The translations under genes and the position numbers were made by a program. This document shows, one piece after another, positions 16,778 to 23,985 of a stretch of 64,000 nucleotides of DNA. The notes beneath the pieces were generated by a model, which was not told the DNA's origin, did no database searches, and saw nothing but the letters and a program-made list of their open reading frames with translations. The stretch lies in contig CAZAEQ010000009.1 in NCBI GenBank assembly GCA_964484185.1, forward strand, positions 66,168 to 130,167, written 5' to 3'. The stretch's first letter is position 1. Every line of letters begins with the position of its first letter. Source of the stretch: F1-120-MAGs238 sp964484185 (GTDB lineage: Bacteria; Planctomycetota; Phycisphaerae; Phycisphaerales; UBA1924).

Positions 16778-18262
16778 ATGTCCACACTATCAAGCAAAGA
16801 CCTGGCCCCCACCACGCCCGAGCAGCGCACCTGGTCTACCTGGCACATCGCCGCGCTGTGGATCGGGATGGCGGTCTGCGTGCCTACTTACACCCTCGCT
16901 GGCGGCATGATTGATCAGGGGATGAGCTGGTGGCAGGCGGTGCTCACCGTTGCGCTGGGCAACTGCATCGTGCTGATTCCCATGATTCTGAACGGACATG
17001 CTGGCACGAAGTATGGCATTCCGTTTCCGGTTCTCATGCGTGCGAGCTTTGGGACTATTGGGGCGAACATCCCAGCTCTCGCTCGCGCGCTGGTGGCTTG
17101 TGGATGGTTTGGAATCCAAACGTGGGTGGGTGGCGATGCGATCTACCAAGTCGCTGGCGCGATGGGATGGATTGACATCGCAGCTGACAAGGCGCAGCAC
17201 ATGACAGCGATTGGGCTGACACCGTGGCAGGCTGGTTGCTTCCTTTTGTTCTGGGTCACCAATGTCTACTTTATCTGGAACGGGATCAACTCCATCAAGT
17301 GGCTCGAATCGTGGGCTGCGCCGTTTTTGATCGCCGCCGGACTTGCGTTATTGGCATGGGCGATGTGGAAAGTTGATTCTGTTTCAGCGCTGTTCTCTCA
17401 GGGCTCCCAATTCAAGACGGCAGGAGACTTTTGGCATGCGTTCTGGCCACAACTCACCGCAATGGTCGGATTCTGGGCCACGCTCTCGCTCAATATTCCC
17501 GACTTCACTCGCTACGCGAAGAATCAGAAATCACAGGTACTGGGTCAGGCGCTTGGCCTCCCCACCACTATGACGCTCTTCTGCTTTATTGGCATCGTTG
17601 TCACCAGCGCGACGACCATGATCTTCCATGAGACTATTCGCGACCCCGTTGCACTCGTCGCCAAACTCGGTTCGGTCCCCATCATCATCATTTCGCTCAT
17701 CGCACTCTCCGTTGCGACACTCACAACCAATATAGCCGCCAATGTCGTAAGCCCCGCCAACGATTTTGCCAATCTCTCACCAAGTCGCATTTCTTACCGC
17801 ACCGGCGGCATGATCACCGCGGTCATCGGCATCCTCATGATGCCCTGGTATCTCTACACCAAGCTCGACGCGTACATCTTCACCTGGCTCATTGGGTACA
17901 GCGCGCTGCTTGGGCCGATCGCCGGGATCATGCTTTGCGACTACTTCATCCTCCGCAAGACTCGCCTGAACCTTGATGCGCTTTACAACCCATCTGGCGA
18001 GTACAACTATTCTGGCGGCTTCAACTATCGCGCCATTATCGCTCTCGCTCTTGCTGTATCGCCCAACCTTCCCGGCTTCATCAATGCATTGACTTCACCC
18101 TCGCGGAAAGCTGGAGATACGCCGCCATTTCCGCAGATTTTTGATACTATTTATGGAGCAGCGTGGTTTGTTGGATTGGGACTTGGAGCGATCATCTATT
18201 ACATGTTGATGCGAAGCACACCGCGCGTGAAAGAACTTGCCGCGACTCCAGCACCCGCATGA
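16778..18262 (+). CDS. NCS1-family nucleobase:cation symporter
   Basis: About 494 residues and around 12 membrane segments, matching the usual size of this family (Mhp1, CodB, allantoin/cytosine/uracil permeases). Characteristic early motifs are GGMIDQGMSWWQAV, LNGHAGTKYGIPFPVLMRASFG and ACGWFGIQTWVGGDAIYQ. Later, NIPDFTRYAKNQ and a C-terminal Pro/Ala tail. The frame is open upstream to 16568, but the upstream part is not protein-like; ATG 16778 or 16748 gives the family N-terminus. The substrate (cytosine, uracil, allantoin, hydantoin, thiamine precursor) is not readable. It precedes the structured-RNA region and the citrate-synthase-family gene. Confidence 0.88.
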   Translation: MSTLSSKDLAPTTPEQRTWSTWHIAALWIGMAVCVPTYTLAGGMIDQGMSWWQAVLTVALGNCIVLIPMILNGHAGTKYGIPFPVLMRASFGTIGANIPALARALVACGWFGIQTWVGGDAIYQVAGAMGWIDIAADKAQHMTAIGLTPWQAGCFLLFWVTNVYFIWNGINSIKWLESWAAPFLIAAGLALLAWAMWKVDSVSALFSQGSQFKTAGDFWHAFWPQLTAMVGFWATLSLNIPDFTRYAKNQKSQVLGQALGLPTTMTLFCFIGIVVTSATTMIFHETIRDPVALVAKLGSVPIIIISLIALSVATLTTNIAANVVSPANDFANLSPSRISYRTGGMITAVIGILMMPWYLYTKLDAYIFTWLIGYSALLGPIAGIMLCDYFILRKTRLNLDALYNPSGEYNYSGGFNYRAIIALALAVSPNLPGFINALTSPSRKAGDTPPFPQIFDTIYGAAWFVGLGLGAIIYYMLMRSTPRVKELAATPAPA

Positions 18263-18282
18263 TCACGACCAGAAACTCCGCC

Positions 18283-18288
18283 TATACT
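18283..18288 (+). promoter_or_regulatory. Possible -10 element (TATACT) for a short RNA or leader
   Basis: TATACT sits 21 nt after the permease stop; a weak TGATCA lies 17 nt upstream as a possible -35. Transcription would begin near 18295, at the start of the hairpin-terminator element. Only a pattern match; no experimental support. Confidence 0.35.
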
Positions 18289-18294
18289 CCCCCA

Positions 18295-18444
18295 CATGTT
18301 TAACGCCCTGAAAAAATCGACGAAACACCAAGACGCTGTGAGCGTCCGGGGTGCGTTCGTTGATTGCGGGGAGCCGATGTTCCGGTAGACCTCACATACA
18401 ACTGAACGTTTGATGAAACCCCCGCCGCCAACGCTGGGGTTTTT
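18295..18444 (+). ncRNA. Candidate structured RNA or transcription attenuator
   Basis: A long hairpin spans 18315-18365. The outer arm AATCGACGAA (18315-18324) pairs with TTCGTTGATT (18356-18365), one pair being a G-T wobble. Inside it, CACC pairs with GGTG, and the tip is a perfect GACGCT/AGCGTC stem with a GTG loop. A 50-nt single-stranded-looking segment follows, then an intrinsic terminator. A 30-codon frame (18296-18388) also runs through it, without SD. The element lies between permease and citrate-synthase-family genes on the same strand, so it may be a leader controlling the latter, or a separate small RNA. I do not recognise a known riboswitch class. Confidence 0.45.
18416..18444 (+). 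terminator. Intrinsic terminator before citrate-synthase-family gene
   Basis: AAACCCC (18416-18422) pairs with GGGGTTT (18436-18442), followed by further T's. Its 13-nt loop is long. It lies 38 nt upstream of the chosen TTG start of the next gene, a position typical of attenuators, but it could also simply end the permease transcript. Confidence 0.65.
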
Positions 18445-18481
18445 CGCTTTTCTGATCACACGCACGTCTGGAGCACGAGCC

Positions 18482-19351
18482 TTGAAGACCGACTCAACCA
18501 TCATCGAAGCCTCGCCTGCAGCAATTGACTCGCGACCGCAGCCCTGTGGCAACAGCGCGGTGCTCGATGGCGAGATCCTTGCACGGGGAGTGCCGATCGG
18601 GCAACTCATGGAGCATGTGTCGTTCATCGACATGCTGTTTTTTCAGACGCAAGCGCGGTATCCCAATTCAGATGAGCACGCGATGATGGAGGCGTATCTT
18701 GTGTCGCTTTGCGAGCATGGTGTGACATCGCCATCGACGCATGGCGTGCGGGTTGCGGCGAGCGTCGGGGCACCGTTCGCGGCGTGCGCGATGAATTTTG
18801 TTTCTGCGGCGATGGGCCGGTATCACTTTGGTGCGCTTGAAATGGCGATGACACAGATGCGCGATATCGCGGGATTTCAAGGCGGACTTGAGGCGTATGT
18901 GGAGCAACAACTGTCTCATGGCGAGCGACTCTGGGGTTTTGGACACAGGTTTCACAAGAGCGCGGGGGCGGCGACGCTTGATCGCACGGATCTGGAAGAG
19001 CTTCAGGAATGCACTGATCCCCGAGTCCGAAAACTTCTTGCATTGGCAGATCAATTAAAGTGGCGCGGACCGCATACCGCGCTGGTTCGCCGTCTGGGGC
19101 GCCTGCTGTATGAACGCAAGAGAGTACCCATCAATATCGATGGAGTTGCGGCGGGATTACTCCTGGATATGGGGTTTGAGCCTGAAATTGCCCTGCTGTT
19201 TGTAATGCTCGGAAGATTGCCCAATATGGCCCGGTTATATACCGAAGAACGGCTTGAACGGCCCAATCGGTTCGTCGGACTTGCCTCTCGCAACGATCCG
19301 ACATTTGACCGCACCGTCGATCGCGATCTGAATGTTGAAGCCAAGTCCTAA
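18482..19351 (+). CDS. Citrate synthase / citryl-CoA lyase family protein
   Basis: About 289 residues, shorter than the roughly 370-430 of housekeeping citrate synthase and close to citryl-CoA-lyase-like or CitE-independent small citrate-synthase relatives. Visible hallmarks: THGVRVAASVGAPF, ERLWGFGHRFHKSAG (the CoA/oxaloacetate His region) and NIDGVAAGLLLDMGF (the catalytic-Asp region is DG here). The TTG start has GGAG 8 nt upstream and falls after the terminator; ATG 18413 would place the terminator inside the gene. Reaction direction (citrate or citryl-CoA cleavage versus synthesis) cannot be told. Ahead of it lies the candidate leader RNA. Confidence 0.72.
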   Translation: MKTDSTIIEASPAAIDSRPQPCGNSAVLDGEILARGVPIGQLMEHVSFIDMLFFQTQARYPNSDEHAMMEAYLVSLCEHGVTSPSTHGVRVAASVGAPFAACAMNFVSAAMGRYHFGALEMAMTQMRDIAGFQGGLEAYVEQQLSHGERLWGFGHRFHKSAGAATLDRTDLEELQECTDPRVRKLLALADQLKWRGPHTALVRRLGRLLYERKRVPINIDGVAAGLLLDMGFEPEIALLFVMLGRLPNMARLYTEERLERPNRFVGLASRNDPTFDRTVDRDLNVEAKS

Positions 19352-19428
19352 GTTCCGGGACAGCGGTCTCGATATCATCGACAGGCGTGCAGACCGCCCA
19401 AGTCATCGCCCGAATCATCGCCTGAATC

Positions 19429-21003
19429 ATGAATACCGAACTTCCGAAGGATTTGATTTCGATCTGGCAGCAATCGCGATGGCTTGAAGGCGCACTCATT
19501 TTTACCATCGCCATCCACGCGATCGCGATGCTCTCGATGACGCTCTTGCTTCCGGGCCTCCCCGGCGGAACTCAAAGTGAACTTGCGGCTCGGGCCACGT
19601 ACGTTGCTGATCATCCGTGGCTTTGGCGCATCGGCTGGTTTCCCTGGCAGGTCACCGCGCTTTCAGATCTGTTGCTCGGCGTTGCTCTGATTGCGACACG
19701 ATGGATTCCGCGCGGGCCCGCGATTCTCGGTGCGATTATCACCTGTATCGCGATTATTCCCGACCAATATGCACAGATCAGTTGGACCACGAGCGGCGTT
19801 TCGATCGCGGCGCAGGCGGCACAGACTCAGGACTTTGCCGAATACGCCAAGTACGAATCGCACACTTTTCTGCTCACCGCGGGCTGGGGCGCGACTGGGT
19901 ACACCATCGGCGCACTTGCATGGACCTGGTGCTTTGCTGCCGCCGGAATCTGGTCGAAGTGGTTGAAATGGCTTTCGGTGGTGACATGGGGACTCTTTGG
20001 CACTGCCACCGCCATTGCATTTGCGCCGGAGCAGTTTCGAACTTCGCCTGCGGTAACACTGGGCATTTCAGTTGGAAACGCGCTGGCGTTCATGGGGCTC
20101 CTGCTCTGGTTTACCAATGCCGCCGAGCTTGTCATGCGGCGAAGTCGCCCGGATTCGCGGCATGGAAGCCACGCACCGTGGAGGCATCCTTCAACTGGTC
20201 TTCTTCCTCGCCTTATCGATGTTGTGGCGAATAGTCGACTCGCCCGTTCCATTGGAGAGCGGCTGCCATCTGCAGCTATGTCCAGCGATATCACTGACGT
20301 TGTCTACATCAACTATCTCGTGGAGGCGAATGCCCTTGACAATTTCGTCACGCGTCCACTCGAACTTCAGCGTCTGGGCCCAGATGGCCGCTACGCGATG
20401 TTCTCATTTCTCACATATCGCCACGGAGATTTTGGCCCGAGTCTCTTTGGTCGATTGCGGCGACTCTGGCCGTCTCCCATTCAATCGAACTGGCGAATCT
20501 ATGTGAAGCATCCCGCGACCGGCAGGAGCGGTATTCAGTTTCTCACTAGTGCAATTACGAGTGTGCCGCACGCTTTGGCTACACGCATTCTCGCGGAGGG
20601 TGTGCCGATGCATATTCCGGCGCGGGCGGAGATCTGCCGCCAAAGCAGTGGATCTTTGCAAGTTCTGCTCGATCCTGGTGCGGGCACTTCTCCAGATGTC
20701 GCCGCAGATTTGCAACCCGTTGCCGCTCCGGTATTGCAAGGTGTATGGAGCGAGTGCTTTGCGAGTTGGCATGACATGCTGAAGTACTGCGTGCCACAAG
20801 ATCGGGCGATGTGTGTGCAGGCATGGACCGGCAACGTCATACGTCAGGAAATCAGCCTTGCGATTCCGCTGGAGACGTGTCGCCCGATGGAAGGGAACGT
20901 CACTTCTTCCACTGCTCGTGCAATCGTCGGCGAGGCGTTGCCGCTTTCGTTTGTTGTCGACCGCGTTGGATTTCAGTTCGCTGGCGAAGTCGCGGACTGC
21001 TGA
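19429..21003 (+). CDS. Membrane protein with DUF2071/YqjF-like C-terminal domain
   Basis: A 524-residue fusion. Residues 1-235 hold about six membrane segments, with an N-terminal helix, a periplasmic loop (AARATYVADHPWLWRIGWF) and others, and resemble DUF4386-type integral proteins. Residues about 275-524 are soluble and resemble the DUF2071/acetoacetate-decarboxylase-like YqjF fold (YLVEANALDNFV early; MFSFLTYRHGDFGP; a NWRIYVKHPATG strand). The link is a Ser/Arg/His-rich stretch (RRSRPDSRHGSHAPWRH). The domain calls are from pattern only. No clear SD. Function unknown. Confidence 0.6.
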   Translation: MNTELPKDLISIWQQSRWLEGALIFTIAIHAIAMLSMTLLLPGLPGGTQSELAARATYVADHPWLWRIGWFPWQVTALSDLLLGVALIATRWIPRGPAILGAIITCIAIIPDQYAQISWTTSGVSIAAQAAQTQDFAEYAKYESHTFLLTAGWGATGYTIGALAWTWCFAAAGIWSKWLKWLSVVTWGLFGTATAIAFAPEQFRTSPAVTLGISVGNALAFMGLLLWFTNAAELVMRRSRPDSRHGSHAPWRHPSTGLLPRLIDVVANSRLARSIGERLPSAAMSSDITDVVYINYLVEANALDNFVTRPLELQRLGPDGRYAMFSFLTYRHGDFGPSLFGRLRRLWPSPIQSNWRIYVKHPATGRSGIQFLTSAITSVPHALATRILAEGVPMHIPARAEICRQSSGSLQVLLDPGAGTSPDVAADLQPVAAPVLQGVWSECFASWHDMLKYCVPQDRAMCVQAWTGNVIRQEISLAIPLETCRPMEGNVTSSTARAIVGEALPLSFVVDRVGFQFAGEVADC

Positions 21004-21018
21004 ACTTTTCTCCGGGTG

Positions 21019-21717
21019 TCACGCCAACACCGGTACTGGTCCCGGAGTCAGCTTTGATTTTGCGATCGCCATTGAAGCGACTTTGACCTGATGCATGAAG
21101 ATCAGCCCGGTGACGATTGCGGCCGGCGCAGCGAAAAACCACACAACTGGAATCACTGAAACCAGGCTCAAAATGCAAACAGCCAGGGCGAGACCTTCAG
21201 AGACGGGCGGCGCAGCAATCTGATTGCGCCGCATATACGCGTTGATATCCTGGGAGAGACCGTGATACGCAACGAACGTCCAGTAGAGATGAAAGACCGG
21301 GATAAAGCAGAACCCGACAGCCATTCCCGCCGAAGTCCTTTGATATCCATCCTGAATCTGGTTCCAAGCCTTGTAGAGGAAAATGCTCGAGAGCACAATC
21401 GCGGCAATGATGGTTCCAAATCCAATGATGATGAAGACCAGCGGCACGGATGCAATGGTGAGAATCAATGTCCACATGAACAGAATCGCGAACGTCTCGG
21501 GCTGGTACGGAAACTGAGGGCTGCTGACCGGGCCGCGCCGAAACATAGAGCCTGGGTGGAACGCTGACGCCTGCTCTGACGGAGGGGTCACAGTTGGGAT
21601 CGGCGGCGGAATGGCTGTCCCAATCTGTTCCTGCACCTTCCGTGGCGACCCGCAATGCGGACACGCAGGAGCATTGCTCGAGACTTTTGCGGAACATTCA
21701 GGGCATTCGACCAGCAT
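21019..21717 (-). CDS. Zinc-ribbon membrane protein (DUF4190-like)
   Basis: About 232 residues. An N-terminal zinc ribbon (CPECSAKVSSNAPACPHCGSP) is followed by a Pro-rich linker, then four membrane helices. Residues about 95-160 form a pair of helices around IIIGFGTIIAAIV, and the C-terminal pair (ALAVCILSLVSVIPVVWFFAA, IVTGLIFMHQV) resembles DUF4190-type domains that sit next to zinc ribbons. ATG 21717 is chosen for the zinc-ribbon start and AAAGGTGG upstream; the upstream extension to 21768 is not protein-like. Role unknown. Confidence 0.7.
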   Translation of the reverse strand: MLVECPECSAKVSSNAPACPHCGSPRKVQEQIGTAIPPPIPTVTPPSEQASAFHPGSMFRRGPVSSPQFPYQPETFAILFMWTLILTIASVPLVFIIIGFGTIIAAIVLSSIFLYKAWNQIQDGYQRTSAGMAVGFCFIPVFHLYWTFVAYHGLSQDINAYMRRNQIAAPPVSEGLALAVCILSLVSVIPVVWFFAAPAAIVTGLIFMHQVKVASMAIAKSKLTPGPVPVLA

Positions 21718-21811
21718 GGCGGCCACCTTTCCAGCTTTGATCATATCAGAAAACATCCAACAATACATTTCGGTCTTTCCAAGGGTACTCCGTGATTACA
21801 CTCAGCCGCTC

Positions 21812-22756
21812 ATGCGCAACCGCGATTCAAATCTTCCCCCCATCCTGCCAGTCGGTACCGCTGTGGTCACCCTCGTCGACCTTGCTGGCCCGGCACACCA
21901 GCCGCAGCGCTCGCGCGGCACGCCCGGCACCATCATCAGCATTCCCATCGACCCCGACCACGCATATCGAATTCGCTTTCCCGGCGGCGATGAATGTTCA
22001 CTGAAACGCCGCGAGTTTCAGGTGCTCAGTCACTTTCAAACGGCTGGCTTGGCACCTGACCCGCTCACCGAATACAACCTCTATCAGCACGTCATCTTTC
22101 GGTGTGTCGTTGGTTCCCGCGCGTACGGATTGGATCGAGACGGCTCTGATACCGACCGCCGCGGAATTTACCTTCCCCCCGCGAGCATGCACTGGTCTGT
22201 GTACGGCGTGCCTGAGCAGCTCGACAATCCTGAAACGCAGGAGTGTTACTGGGAGTTGGAGAAATTCATCCGTCTCGCGCTCAAGGCTAACCCCAATGTG
22301 CTGGAAGCGCTCTACTCCCCGCTTGTCGAATTTGCTGACCCGATCGCACAACGAATGCAGGCCGAGCGGTCGATCTTTCTCTCTCGACTCATCTATCAGA
22401 CGTTCAACGGCTATGCAATGGCGCAGTTCCGCAAGATCGAGTCGGATGTCCGCACCACGGGTGATGTCAAGTGGAAGCACGCCATGCATCTGATTCGCCT
22501 GCTTCAGTCGGGGATCGCGGCACTTCAAACCGGTACTCTCCCCGTGCGAGTTGAGCATCGGCGCGATGAACTCCTGGCGATCCGCGATGGACTGATGCCG
22601 TGGAAAGATGTCGATGCCCTGCGCTTGTCCTTGCACAAAGAGTTTGAATCTGCGTTCAATTCCACGAATTTGCCTGAGCGGCCAGACTATGAAAGCGCCA
22701 ATGCAATCCTTATTTCCGCGAGAGCAGAGATGGCCAGCCGGGAGAACCTGACATGA
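21812..22756 (+). CDS. COG3541-type (YcgL-like) nucleotidyltransferase, with N-terminal extra domain
   Basis: About 314 residues. The first 70 residues form a small beta-rich domain (GTAVVTLVDLAGPAHQP, FPGGDECSLKRREFQVL) absent from the next gene. The rest is a pol-beta-superfamily nucleotidyltransferase: VGSRAYGLDRDGSDTDRRGIY is the GS...DxD active-site loop, and LEKFIRLALKANPNVLEALYSP is a strong family motif. ATG 21812 is chosen over the longer open frame from 21611, which overlaps the divergent zinc-ribbon gene. The stop overlaps the next start (ATGA). The acceptor (protein, RNA or small molecule) is unknown for this family. Confidence 0.8.
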   Translation: MRNRDSNLPPILPVGTAVVTLVDLAGPAHQPQRSRGTPGTIISIPIDPDHAYRIRFPGGDECSLKRREFQVLSHFQTAGLAPDPLTEYNLYQHVIFRCVVGSRAYGLDRDGSDTDRRGIYLPPASMHWSVYGVPEQLDNPETQECYWELEKFIRLALKANPNVLEALYSPLVEFADPIAQRMQAERSIFLSRLIYQTFNGYAMAQFRKIESDVRTTGDVKWKHAMHLIRLLQSGIAALQTGTLPVRVEHRRDELLAIRDGLMPWKDVDALRLSLHKEFESAFNSTNLPERPDYESANAILISARAEMASRENLT

Positions 22757-23517
22757 ATATTGACCTGGATCTCTGCAAGCAGATTATGAGCAAGCACCCC
22801 TACCCCTTGCTCTTTGCAACGGTCAGCGGCGCTCATTTGTATGGCTTCCCATCGCCCGATTCTGATTACGACCTGCGTGGCGTTCACCTTCTGCCCGCTT
22901 CCGAACTACTTTCCCTCGACGATCCGCGCGAGACAATCGAGTCAGCTGGCGTGATCTCAGGCGTCGAGATCGACCTTGTCACACACGATGCCGGCAAGTT
23001 CTTCCGGCTCATGCTCAAGAAGAACGGCTACGTGCTTGAGCAACTTCTATCTCCACTCATCGTGTTCACAACGCCCGAGCATCAAGAATTGAAATCGCTA
23101 GCGCCCAAGTGCATTACCAAGCACCACGCCTATCACTATCTGGGGTTCGCTCAGACGCAGTGGGATTTGTTTGCGAAGGAAAACCCGCCGCGGGTGAAGC
23201 CGCTTTTGTATACCTATCGCGTTTTACTCACGGGGATTCACCTGATGAGAACGGGCGTGCTGAACGCAAATCTGCCCGAATTGAATCTGGAGTATCGACT
23301 TCCCTATATCGATGACCTCATCGCACGCAAAACCGGCGGCAAGGAGAAATCCACTCTTTCGGACGCTGATTTAGCTTTTCACCTTGGTGAGTATCAGAGA
23401 CTGCAGGCGCGACTGGAAGAAGAGCAGCGTCAAACGAAATTGCCCGAAACGGCGGCGGCTCGAGATGAGATGAATCAACTGCTAGTCCGTTTGCGCCTAG
23501 CAAGCGTCAGACACTGA
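22753..23517 (+). CDS. COG3541-type (YcgL-like) nucleotidyltransferase
   Basis: A 254-residue nucleotidyltransferase, a diverged paralog of the preceding gene. Active-site loop VSGAHLYGFPSPDSDYDLRGVHLLP gives the DxD metal ligands; EIDLVTHDAGKFFRLMLKKNGYVLEQLLSP matches the conserved helix. It begins inside the stop of its partner (ATGA), so the two proteins are made in fixed ratio and may work as a heterodimer. The C-terminal 80 residues are helical and charged. A DMP19-like gene lies convergent 6 nt downstream. Confidence 0.82.
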   Translation: MNIDLDLCKQIMSKHPYPLLFATVSGAHLYGFPSPDSDYDLRGVHLLPASELLSLDDPRETIESAGVISGVEIDLVTHDAGKFFRLMLKKNGYVLEQLLSPLIVFTTPEHQELKSLAPKCITKHHAYHYLGFAQTQWDLFAKENPPRVKPLLYTYRVLLTGIHLMRTGVLNANLPELNLEYRLPYIDDLIARKTGGKEKSTLSDADLAFHLGEYQRLQARLEEEQRQTKLPETAAARDEMNQLLVRLRLASVRH

Positions 23518-23523
23518 GGCTGT

Positions 23524-23949
23524 TCACACATTCGCAGACCGAACCCATCGAAGCGATGCTGTCTTTATCTCTTCCGCCATGGCATTCAGCTGATCTGAGC
23601 AAGCCACCATCTCTTCGAGAGCCTCATCTGACATCGCCTCAAGCTGAATCCCTCTCGCGTCCGGGTCCCTTGACGGGCCGGCATCGCCCATCAGGCGATT
23701 CGCCTGTTCGAGCAATCGAGCGACCTTTGGAATTCCCATCCGCCGAAACGCCGATGCCGCATCTTCCGCGAAATTCCCATACGAACTCTCATAGTACAAC
23801 ATCAGGCCGCCATTCAGCGACTGATTGAGACACACGTTGGCACAAATAAAATCACGCTCGAGGGCAGAGAGCCCGGTCATTTCATCGTCCACCCAGCGCG
23901 AGAATATCCGGTTGTCTTCTGCGTTGAATTCGGTGTCGGCGTGAGACAT
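23524..23949 (-). CDS. DMP19/DUF4375-like protein
   Basis: A 141-residue protein. It shows the pattern of DMP19/DUF4375 proteins: a helical start, then NQSLNGGLMLYYESSYGNFAEDAASAFRRMG, matching the typical NGGF-QYF-YG-A block. DMP19 proteins mimic DNA or bind nucleoid-type partners in some bacteria; that role is not established for this one. ATG 23949 is used; an upstream TTG (23979) would add 10 residues. It overlaps no gene but lies convergent to the nucleotidyltransferase pair. Confidence 0.6.
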   Translation of the reverse strand: MSHADTEFNAEDNRIFSRWVDDEMTGLSALERDFICANVCLNQSLNGGLMLYYESSYGNFAEDAASAFRRMGIPKVARLLEQANRLMGDAGPSRDPDARGIQLEAMSDEALEEMVACSDQLNAMAEEIKTASLRWVRSANV

Positions 23950-23985
23950 GCCGCGATCATATTCCCGCGCGGTCACCAAGAAATC

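Noticed and set aside
21812..23949. Toxin-antitoxin reading of the nucleotidyltransferase pair and DMP19-like gene
   Set aside because: The proteins are larger than MNT-type antitoxins, no HEPN partner is seen, and the DMP19-like gene is on the opposite strand.
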